64,000 nt of DNA from Lumbricus rubellus (taxonomy: Eukaryota > Annelida > Clitellata > Crassiclitellata > Lumbricidae), in the NCBI GenBank assembly GCA_945859605.1, contig OX243811.1, positions 55,394,069 to 55,458,068 on the forward strand. The letters run 5' to 3'. A program made the position numbers and the translations under genes. Shown piece by piece: positions 36,683-46,685 of this stretch. Positions within the stretch are counted from its first letter, which is position 1; every line of letters begins with the position of its first letter. The notes below the pieces were generated by a model. The model was not told the origin of the DNA. It made no database searches and was given only the letters and a program-made list of their open reading frames with translations.

Positions 36683-36857
36683 CAGGGCTTAAAGTGTGGC
36701 AGGACAGTCATGGACAGCATCCTGGCACTTATTTTCAAATCTCTATTCCGTCCTGCCACTTATTTGGCCAGCACACCTGAAAATGTAAGGGGCGTCCTGG
36801 CACTTCTTTTGGAAAGGTAAGGGGCATCCATGCACTTTTTTTACACTTTTAGCACTG
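36683..36857. mobile_element. hAT-like MITE, 175 bp
   Basis: Perfect 8-bp target-site duplication GCTAAATG at 36675-36682 and 36858-36865. Ends are CAGGGCTTAAAGTG and, on the minus strand, CAGTGCTAAAAGTG (12 of 14 identical). The interior repeats CCTGGCACTT several times. It sits only 30 bp from the PIF-like MITE. Confidence 0.85.
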
Positions 36858-36865
36858 GCTAAATG

Positions 36866-38395
36866 TAAATAGACAATATACACTATCCATGCTCATTACA
36901 TTTGCCTGTAGACATGTCACCTTTAATTTGCTAGGGATGATAAAGTAGAGCCATGGGTGATATATATACAACTAAAGTTACCAGCTTTCTCAAATCAGAT
37001 TTTTATGCACTCTACAGAAGATTATTTTTAAAGACGTTTTCTCGGCAAAAAAGACGGAACAATAATCATTACGCAATCATGCAAGTGCTCATCCATCTCA
37101 AACAACTGTACAGTCTCTTGCAGCATGTCAGCTTCACTTGCATATAATTCTGACTCTGTTCAATTTGCAAATGACCTATACATAGAAGCATAGGTTGTTG
37201 TCTACCGTCTCTTCATCAGATAATGGAAAAGCATCATCTGACGTTGGTTCAGAAGGTGAATAATGGATATTTTGGACATAGCCTACTGTAGCATATCAGC
37301 AATCTTACTTTTCTGGTTGTAACAGCACTTTCTTTAGTGCTGTGTCATCCAATTACATTTCTAGTGGCCACCAACAGCTTCATGTGGATTTATATGGCAA
37401 CATGAAGAGCTTCTAGGAACTCAGAATCGAAAACAAGACCTTTGAGCAACTCTCATGTGCAAATTCGAACATTAGGCAAATATATTTATTGAGATTTTAT
37501 GACAGATTTTTGCCACCCACTCTTAGTAAAGATTCACCTGGTTCCTAAAGTATCAAAGTAGGCCTACAACAAGTACTACATTTAGCACATAATGCTACAC
37601 CAACTGAGCAGGGATTTGTGTGCACTTTCTCTCCTGCATCTCACCAGCATCTTTACTCATCTTTGAGAAAGCATTTGGCTGTATTGAATTCTGTTTGAGG
37701 CCTCACAAAGGAAAGAACCTTCTGTGATTTAGCATTTTTGTGATGCAATAAACATCTAATTTGGAATTGTATTGTATCAATAAATTTATGCAGCAACTCT
37801 CACAGTGCAAACTATAAACTGTCAGAGGTGCTCCCAGTGCAAGAGACAAAGACAGAGAGAGAAATGAGGTGATGCGTCTAGCACTTTCAATTCCATTTTA
37901 AATACCAGTCTCTTTATAATTCAACAACATCATATTTCTGGAAATTAAGAATACCACAATGGCATAAAATTGAGACACTTTAATAGTCTTGGATTTGTTT
38001 TTGGATGTTCTGTTCTGAACTCAAGGTCTCAAGCTGTAGGTCTTGGTCTTGACCCTGTGGTCTTGGAGTTCATCTCTAAACATCTGATTTTGGTCTTTGT
38101 TCAAGTATGCCGAGTCTTGATTGATCAACATGCAACAAGTTCTAATAACCAAAAACATTCTGCTTATGTGCAGTTCATATAAGCTTCTTTCTGGATAGGA
38201 TTTAAAAAACGAAACTTTTCGCCGATGGGCTACAAACCTTTTTCTTCAGACTATTTAAGACTTCCATTGATTTTAGACCATTTTCCTTTCCATGTGCACA
38301 CGACTAGCTACAATGTAATCGGGAAATCGCTAGCTCTCCCTACGTCTGACATAATCCAATACTTCTAACGATCGGACAGAAACCAAGACAAGACA
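36866..38395. other. Intergenic, no gene recognised
   Basis: AT-rich. A stretch of short homopurine sequence lies near 37850, and TAGGCCTA at about 37559. No supported exon is visible. Confidence 0.45.
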
Positions 38396-38466
38396 CGAAC
38401 AATTGAACACGAACAATTGAACACGAACAATTGAACACGAACAATTGAACACGAACAATTGAACAC
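38396..38466. repeat. 14-bp tandem repeat, 5 copies
   Basis: The unit CACGAACAATTGAA is repeated head to tail with perfect identity. Each unit contains the palindrome CAATTG. Confidence 0.93.
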
Positions 38467-39137
38467 GCATTTCGACATTTCAGCAAAGACTGCTCTCCAA
38501 ACCCTCCAGACAAAATCAATCATTACAGACATTACATGAAAACGATGGTGTGGCTCTATTATTAGCCTACTATTATCATTACCATTATTATTATTAGGCC
38601 TATTATTTTTTTTACCCTAGGTATATAATATTATGATCCCACAGGCTTTAAGAATCTATCCTATGTAGTCAGTGGTCCTCGTCGTCAGTGCGTTGTGCGA
38701 ACATGTTTCTGAATGCAACTGCATTAAACATTAAATCTTTGTGTGCAAATGGATAACCGCTGGAATAAGAGCACGGTTTCCAGAGGGTCTCCTGAGATGG
38801 CGGTCATTCTGCGCTCTGATATGCGCTGGAACAGATGGCTGGTTTCACGCTATAGAAATTCTGCCTCCTAGCTCTTGAGCAAATTCCAGAGACTTGGAGT
38901 GCCAGCTTCCTGCGGTTTTGATGGCTACAGGAATGAAGTGATGTGACTGCGAGATGGCAGCCTATTTACCGGACTTGTTGTTATTGTTATTATAATTTTT
39001 TTTAATTTTTATTTTATTTTTTATTATAGAATCATTTATTCCGTTTCAAACAGTGCAACATCAATTGGCTGTGCGTGATGAACAGAGAACGTCTGACAAA
39101 CACAGGCATAATGTGCTAATTGTTTCATACAACTAAA

Positions 39138-39170
<33 letters not shown>

Positions 39171-40041
39171 TAAGTGGTGTATAAATACTATATAATATGG
39201 ACAATTTGTTTAGCATCTGACCATGGTAGAGTTGCCAACTTTTAATTTTGTCAATCCGTGACGCCCACACAATCACTTGATATGCCATAACCTATCAACC
39301 TCTGTTCACATCATTATATACATGTAGGTCTATTAACGAACGTACTTTCAGCTAAAAGTAGTATCTACAGTCTAAAAAAATAGTCGTTAAAATTGCAGTA
39401 AAGTCATCATAAGACAAAAATAGCCTATGAATAAAATTAGAGTCAACTTCGCAAGAAAAACAATAATTGAATTCCAATAACCCACCAGACCTATTATGAG
39501 CCCACGCCAGCACGTTCGAAATTGTATATCCGTGCACATTCACACCAAGTTGCGAGATAATTGGCAATCAATTTGAGACACAGGACGTACTTTGGTCAAT
39601 TCCAGGAACATAGACTGAGGTCTGATGAGAATTATAGGATGATAGATATAATGAAGGAGAAAAATATAACGTAAGTAAAATAAGTAAGTACATACATAGA
39701 CTTCTTTGCATCTGACATGATATGTTTTACTTCTTGAGAACTGATTTTCTGAATAATAATAATATTTTTTAAAATTAAAATAATAATAGTAATAATAATA
39801 ACAATCTATAATTGACTTTGACATGGTTTTGGAGCACCATCGGTTGATGCCTGTTCATTAGATGCGGGCACCATAGAAGTTACTAATTACAGTTACAGAA
39901 ACTCTGCATGATAATGATCATGAATGTGTTTGAAGCGGAAAAAATTAGGAGCTTGTATACATAGACAAACACATTAATACACAATTGATAGAACACAAAC
40001 AAATCTGACCTATAAACTGTCCTAAAAAACATCACATGACT
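38467..40041. other. Intergenic; (ATT)n and AT-rich runs
   Basis: No gene. It holds (ATT)n at about 38577-38610 and 39138-39171, a T-rich run near 38990-39030 and an AAT-rich run at about 39755-39805. TAGGCCTA occurs at 38597. Confidence 0.5.
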
Positions 40042-40049
40042 ATCTACAT

Positions 40050-40423
40050 CAGCGGTTCCCAACCCGTGGCCCGCGGGCCAAAAGTGGCCCGCGAGGCCTC
40101 ACAAAATGGCCCGCCAGGTCTCAACAATGGCATTCATCTCTCAAAGAATTAACAAAAATATATGAAAAATTGACAATTTGGACAGGATAGAACATAATAT
40201 AGCCTAATCATTTTCTATAACAAATTATTTTATTTTGAAGTCTATAAACATCAAACATTCTAAGTTGAATTAATTATAACAATTTTATATGCTTTCAGTT
40301 AATTAAATTTTAGCATTGTGGCCCCCTAAATGCCCTAACGTCTTTTAACTAAGAAAAAGTGGCCCTCGTGTCCTCCAACTTCGAAAAAGTGGCCCGTCAG
40401 TCAAAAAAGGTTGGGAACCACTG
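40050..40423. mobile_element. hAT-like MITE, copy A (374 bp)
   Basis: Perfect 8-bp target-site duplication ATCTACAT at 40042-40049 and 40424-40431. The left end is CAGCGGTTCCCAACCCGTGG and the right end (minus strand) CAGTGGTTCCCAACCTTTTT, with GGCCCGCGGGCC just inside the left end. No coding capacity remains. Copy B at 55373-55745 is the same element in opposite orientation. Confidence 0.93.
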
Positions 40424-40431
40424 ATCTACAT

Positions 40432-41530
40432 GTACTAGACTACTAGACATAATTATGACCTCACAAATTATGTTACATGTACATATTTCACAGAGATATA
40501 CTAGCTGCTTATAATGAATGACAAATAGGAGAAAACATATTCTGGATCAAATCCATCAATTGCGAACTTGCATGGCAATCACAAATTAAGAAAATTGAAA
40601 CTGAAAACAACCATTCACATAATTATGGCTAAATAGTATTTCTGTTAGGAAAAACTTAACGACGAATTTTCCAGTTTAAGCCTAAAAAAACAGAATATTT
40701 TCTATAGGAATGCTTGCAATAGCAGACCGGCTTCCGTCGTCCCATCCAGCCTACATCCACTGGGAATTGGACAGAGTGCACGATGTCATCTCATCCAGCT
40801 GAATGAATAATTCAGATGGCTGGGTTGGAAGTGGAGTAGGAACTATGCTTCGCTTTGGGACACAGCACATGTGGGGAGCCACTGACCAGGGTCAGCACAG
40901 CAATTCATTACGTAATTCATTATGTAGCAGAACTTCAGAATAGCAAAAAAGAACAAAAAATAGCAGTTTTGTTGACCAAAGAATGAACCTTTAAAACCAG
41001 ACAGACCACTCCTTGGTTCGAATGAAGCAGAAGAATAGCAGCAATACAGTAATTAATCTCAGGTTAAGGGTCATGGGTATGCCAGGTTAGACAAAAAGAA
41101 AACTTGACGAGATGTGTATTATATATACAATATTATACATGTAGTATACACAGGAGATGGACACCAAGAATATGCACTGGTCAAATTTTTTTTACTCTAT
41201 ACGCCTTCTGATTTAATATAATGCATCTGTGAGTTGAAACCACATAATAAAAGGTTCATTACAGAGTTCTCTCTTCTCTATAATATAGCATATACAGGAT
41301 TCAGCATGGGTGTCAGTCATAGGGTAGGCCCAGCATTGGCAAAAAGGCCATCTCTAGCAATTTCTTAGCACCAAAGTGTTTGATAAAGGCAGCTGTAATG
41401 CAAACCAACATGGGAAAAAGTAAATAAAGATACAGTACAAAGCTCTTGACCTACTCTTGTCCAGACATTTTGCCCCAAAACCAGAGCTGTACTGGTAAAT
41501 TTTGAGGTGAGTGCATGCTGACCGGGAGAA
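40432..41530. other. Intergenic, no gene recognised
   Basis: Single-copy AT-rich sequence with no supported feature. Confidence 0.4.
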
Positions 41531-41757
41531 AAACCGACTTTTTTAAGTCATCCGGCCGAAATCTTCAAAAACTTCCACAATTTCCCATCCCAAAAAACTG
41601 ACGACCTTTTTTAGTCATCCAGCCTAAATCTTCAGAAAATGTCCGCCAATTTCCCGTCCCAAAAATCTCATGACCTTTTTTTAGTCATCCAGCCTAAATC
41701 TTCAGAAAATGTCTGCCAATTTCCCATCCCAAAAAGCTGATGACCTTTTTTTATTGT
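41531..41757. repeat. About 80-bp tandem repeat, 3 copies
   Basis: Three diverged units, each carrying TTAGTCATCC (first copy TAAGTCATCC), then AAATCTTCA, CCAATTTCCC (first copy ACAATTTCCC) and ATGACCTTTT. On the minus strand the core GACTAAAAAAAGGTCAT matches a second array at 45790-45965. Confidence 0.88.
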
Positions 41758-43329
41758 CATTCGCTCACAATTTCTGGAACAATACACGTAAATAATAACA
41801 TGTACCAGTGAACCCTGCTATTTACCCACTTATACCCTGGTTTTCGTGAGGTGGGCATACGATGAGATGCAGCTTTTTCCCGGAGTTGAGTACACGCTGT
41901 ATACCCGTGTATACCCTCGTGTACAGCCTGCCCAAAACCCACTTGAGGCTTCATGTTCAGACTTCCATCATTTGTCCAAACTCTGAGTTTCCCCATTTAC
42001 AGAGTCTCCAGTCTGTACAAATGGACATACGCATCTTGGCTACTCATGACCAATGAAGCTGAGTTTGGAAGAGATTGGTTTACTGCTTGACAATGCTGAC
42101 AAAAGCAACTAACCCAGTGACAACTTTGATGGGCTAATAATGATTTTCTTGTTTATTGACAAGCTCGCTGACAAACTGCAGTAAGTGACAGTGAAACATG
42201 ACACAAAAATTGCATGATCTTGTCAAGCACACATCTTGGCAACTTGCCAGTGCCCACACAATTACAGTTGCCCCACCCCGGGGATTAAAAGGCTGAGTCA
42301 AGTCGACCTAGAGGGGCAACAGGAGCTGAATGTATTTCAAGATCTATTCATTTTGTTCTTTGCGAACCAGTATCAAGAATGCTACAAACTTTCCTCTGCC
42401 AAACACCTAGTTCATCCTTTTTGTACTACTACACGACTTTGAAGTTAAAGAAAAGTATTGGCTGGAATAAAATAAAAACAGTTAAAGAGTAGAAATATTT
42501 ACAACATTTGGTACAGCATGGTAGTTTAAATGCTTTTAAGGTTATAATCAAACTAGGTTTTCAACATGAATGAATGCAGTGACATTCGTTCATCAATAGA
42601 CAAAATACAACTGATGTCATAGAAGCCAATATTTAAGCTAAGATCTAAATGATGTAAAGTACAGCAACATGTTTTTGGGTTTCACATCAGAGTCCAATAG
42701 TAACTATAACTACTGAAATGTTTCTAATAATGCACGAAGTCAGAAACAATTGCCAGTAAGTTTCCAGGTGAAATGCAAATCACATGTCCCAATGTTTAAA
42801 AGCCAAAAAAGTTCAACAGAACTATTGACAAAACCAGCCATAAGTTATTTCATGATGCTCACTCAAGGTTTAAGCGGAATATAGAGCACATCAATTACAT
42901 CAATAAAACTGTACATCAATTGCATTCTTTGCCTTTTCTTCAATGCTCAATGAAGGTACGGTATAGTCTGGGATCAACTGGTTGATAAGCCTACATACTG
43001 CCCACCAGGGCCCACACTCTGTCTTGCAATTGAGTTCCGTTTTGTCGACCTGTTTTTCTCATTAAAAGAATATAGGCCTATATAGTTACATATAACACCC
43101 ATCTGGTACGCATACCAAGCCAGCAGATTGAAGAAAATATTAGACTGAAAACACGACATGAATAGCGTCAACATTACACTGCCAATTTACTGGGTGGGTG
43201 GGAGTCTTGGTCTTTTGTAAACAAAGTCTTAAGTTTGTGCCAATGAAATGATTAGGTCTACGTAGGTCTAAATCAACCTAAAATAAGGTCCTGTGAAAAC
43301 TCAAAACTACTAGGGGTACAATTAGGCCA
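41758..43329. other. Intergenic, no gene recognised
   Basis: A pair of opposing frames (79 and 64 codons) near 41757-42056 has no homologue I recognise. TAGGCCTA occurs at about 43075. Confidence 0.4.
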
Positions 43330-44300
43330 TTGAATCAGTTAAGACTTGCCTTCCTCCTGCGCAGAACAACCCCTTGTAAGATGTTATCGCCATCGCTGTC
43401 GTCGCAGCAGCTGCTACCGCCACCTTGCGTCTCCATCAGCAAAATGCCTCGTCGTCGTCGTCGCCTCTTCTTCTCCAATCAACAGCCGCCGCCGCTGCTG
43501 ATGCTGCTACGCGGCGTCAGACTCGGCATCAGTCAGCGCACAAAGGCCCCACACACACACACGACCCACCCCAACGGCAGAGTGTGTGTCGTGTACACCT
43601 TCTCCCTCTATCTGACCACCACAACCATCACCACCGTCATCATCACCGTCATCATCACCGCAATCAAAGCGACGTCGAGCAGCAACGCGGCTGTGACATC
43701 TTAATCTGTCAAGTAATGATCTAGTCAATGAGACACACGCGCTCGCTCCTCTGTCAGCGTCAGCGTCGTCGCTCCAAGTAATCCTACAGGTAGATGGAAG
43801 CGGACTCGACCGGCGACAGAGACACGCGCCGGCTGCCTCGCTCCCTCTCCCTCTCCCTTCCTCTCATTCACTCGCTCATTCACTCGCCCTCTCTCATCCA
43901 CACACGACAGGACGCCGAGAAACCTATCGAGTCGGAGATTTCGAGAATATGCTAATGTACAATACTATTTAAGTCTTGCTTCGGCAATTAACAACGGCTA
44001 GACCACGTGCCGCCGTCGCCTCCGCCGCCTCCGTCGTACTGTTGCCCAAGACAATTGCATGGCCGATCGATAGATAGGACGCTGGTGACCACGATGCTGC
44101 CACTCAACATACGTCAACAACTCCCGCGAAGCAGGGAATAGCCTACGACGCAGGCGACACAGCACCAAACCCTTGACACGCGGCTCGGCAGAAAGGCCCA
44201 TCACCACCTACACCAGTATTCCCAAAGGGTGCTTCTGTATCTGCTAGCGTGCGCAGTGGAGCTGTAGGAGTTGAGCCGGGATCGAGGCCCAGTTTCACCG
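43330..44300. other. GC/CpG-rich non-repetitive stretch
   Basis: CpG is clearly denser than in the flanking DNA (for example GTCGTCGTCGTCGCC and GACACGCGCCGGCTGCC). Short CAC/CGT repeats occur at 43550-43660 and CT runs at 43835-43900. Frames of 124, 99 and 73 codons overlap one another in different frames and strands, with no domain. Such patches often mark promoters or first exons, but I cannot identify one. Confidence 0.45.
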
Positions 44301-44388
44301 CAGTTGGGGTCTTGTGGGGCATTTAGTGGAAATTGCTTCAATGTTTACACTCTCCTTCGTTTTGTCAAAATTTGCAGAAGCCAATGTA

Positions 44389-44390
<2 letters not shown>

Positions 44391-44436
<46 letters not shown>
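44391..44436. repeat. (TA)n dinucleotide repeat
   Basis: About 23 pure TA units running straight into the palindrome TAGGCCTA. The poly-Tyr-Ile frames on both strands are by-products. Confidence 0.97.
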
Positions 44437-44439
<3 letters not shown>

Positions 44440-45556
44440 CCTATCACCTTGTCACCTTGTGCCGTCAGTTCGAGGAACTCTAGCGACTGCCATGGTGAGC
44501 CTTCTCCACTCCATTCTGTTCTGCGTTTCATCCCTTAGTTGTTCCAGATTCATTCATGTCGTCCTGTGTATATCTTATATCTTATGTGTATATCTTATAT
44601 GTATAGGCCTACACATAGGCTATAGGCTAGTCAATACTTTATAAATATATTATATTTAATTAACCGAGGGTCCTAGGCTAATAAGACATTGGACATATAG
44701 GACATATACAGGATAGGCCTACATCCTGCTTAAACAATGTCATAATAGGCTAATTATGTCTCTTGTGCATTTCACCTATTATTATATCATCTGTCCAATG
44801 TATCATGTCTTCTACATGTAAAATACATAAAATTATTTTTGTGGCAGGAACCGATGATGAATTAAGTGCTTCAAAGTCGCAGAACATCAACAAGCCAAAA
44901 AAACGTGGCGACATCGTCACACACTTCACTCACCAATGCCACCATGCAGTGACACCATAGTCATAACACTGTTCTCTATTGGAACCGAAGACATTTCCTT
45001 CATGAATTGCGCAATACGACCACAGCCAATACAAACAATTAATTTCCGCGCTGCAAAATAGTGCGCACAGTGCATTACTGCATTATAGTTCATACAGAGT
45101 AGGCCAGGCCTAGACATCCCATAAAATATGATCCAATGCGAAATAATTAATGGGAAAAGCTGAATTCTAGTATGAACGCTTTTCCTTTAAGTGTATGGAT
45201 TTCCAAAGTGCCATTGGAACTTGGAAGCCAGCGAAGAGCGCATAGGCCTATATTATATGCAATCAGGGTAGGCCTATACGTAGGCCTATAGCCTAATTAT
45301 ACGAGCCAATCGCAGGCTCGCAGCAAAAGAAGGCGGCACGCTGCTTACCTCTGACCCGATGTCAATCGGTGTCGATCAGACACATCTGCGACCATCCGAT
45401 GATTAATTATCGTAGGCCTATAATGCTATGTAAATAATAATGCATTTTTGCTGCAGATTTTCAACGGCTTAAGATCTGTTGGACTGCAGATTCAAGGCAT
45501 AGCTAGCCTGCTGCTATTTCATCTAACGTTTGAATAGACTAGGCTTAGGCCTAGTG
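44434..45556. repeat. Cluster of TAGGCCTA palindromes
   Basis: Eight exact copies of TAGGCCTA within 1.1 kb (about 44436, 44605, 44716, 45243, 45270, 45282, 45414, 45549), some inside longer palindromes such as ATAGGCCTAT. They are dispersed rather than in tandem. No gene is seen in the interval. Confidence 0.7.
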
Positions 45557-46573
45557 TACGTACGTAGGCCTTTCGGGTTCTGAGACGATAGCGTAATGGT
45601 CAAAAGATCCAGAGGGAGCCAATCCGGCCATGGCCATCCCCCCATTTAAAAATGTCACGGGACGTGGCCCCCATTCGGTTTGAAATTAGCAATATGAATG
45701 GGGGTGTCATGGCATATTAATTAATTGGCCCCCATTGAAAAAAATTGCATGGGACGTGCCCTCCACCCTCGGATCTTCATTCGGTTTTTGGACGGAGGAC
45801 TATAAAGGTCATCAACTTTTTGGCGGAAGAAAATGTACTTTTTCCTCAGCCAAAGACCAATGACTAAAAAAGGTCATCAACTTTTTGGCGAATGAAAAGG
45901 TAGACCTACTTTAGCCTATCCTCTGAGCAAAAGACCAACGACTAAAAAAAGTCATCAACTTTTGGGGCGACCAATGACGAATTTTTTTCCCTGTCCCTCC
46001 CCAAGACCAAGGATTTTGGCCAGCCCTCGAACAGTTCTGGATCCGCCATGGGCTGGGCCTACTAAGCTTAAGTTTGATTGAGTTTTACCGTTCCCAAGAC
46101 AGCGCCACCGAGAAGTCGCATCACTCGCCCATTTGCACAACTTGCCGACAGGGCAGTTTTTAAGGAATTTTTAGAACTGCACAACTCTTTTCCTTTCCCA
46201 TTCTCTATGGTAAATCACTTTAAATCGGAGTACAATGACCCTTTTTGCGAGTTTTAATTGTTCAGAAGTGCTTCCACAACTGTAGGCCTACAAATCCATT
46301 TAGAACTTCACATTTTGTGTAGGCCTACAACTGCACGTTAAAAAGCCCTGCTTGCCGACAATTTTAGGTGACTTAGTCTTAGTTGATAGGCAGGTGACTT
46401 AGCTGTTAAATCAGTCGACTATAAAATGATTATTCTCTACCATTCTCTGTATATCTTTTAAAAACATAATACATTATATACTCGCCATCGACAGCGATAA
46501 TATAATAAATATTAATATTTTAATAATGGTTTCGAATTTCACTAGATGACAACGAGTCGTCACTCGTCAGTTG
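45557..46573. repeat. Degenerate TE-like region with dispersed minisatellite units
   Basis: The block GGTCATCAACTTTTTGGCG recurs at about 45807 and 45878 and, diverged, at about 45950, each preceded or followed by GACTAAAAAAGGTCAT-like sequence. It is related to the minus strand of the 41531-41757 array. An end-like CTGGATCCGCCATGG lies near 46036 and an A-box-like GATAGCGTAATGG near 45588, which suggests old mobile DNA that I cannot delimit. TAGGCCTA occurs at 46284 and 46320. Confidence 0.55.
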
Positions 46574-46617
46574 CCAATATTCTATTCATAGATCATTGGC
46601 GTTGGAAGTGGTCCAAT
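46574..46617 (+). promoter_or_regulatory. Candidate CCAAT-box promoter of the RNF14-like gene
   Basis: Two CCAAT boxes (46574-46578 and 46613-46617) and one inverted copy ATTGG (46595-46599) fall within 44 bp, just upstream of the proposed start codon at 46663. Closely spaced CCAAT/ATTGG boxes are typical NF-Y sites of TATA-less housekeeping promoters. No TATA box is seen. The assignment depends on the proposed first exon, and the distance to the ATG is short. Confidence 0.35.
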
Positions 46618-46662
46618 GGAGAATAACAGCTGGCTGGTAAAAAGCCGCGGAATTTGAGCGAC

Positions 46663-46685
46663 ATGTCTTTGGGAAAAGAAGACAA
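46663..46685 (+). CDS. RNF14: RNF14-like exon 1 (inferred start exon)
   Basis: Exon 2 has no in-frame Met and is closed upstream by a stop, so the start lies in an earlier exon. The candidate begins ATGTCTTTGGG and ends GACAA before GTTTGT. It supplies exactly the phase exon 2 requires and yields MSLGKEDK before CDCEE, similar in length and character to known RNF14 N-termini. The donor is weak and other ATGs cannot be excluded. Confidence 0.4.

Noticed and set aside
45600..46060. MITE ending in CTGGATCCGCCATGG
   Set aside because: Only one convincing end; the left side does not pair and no duplication matches.
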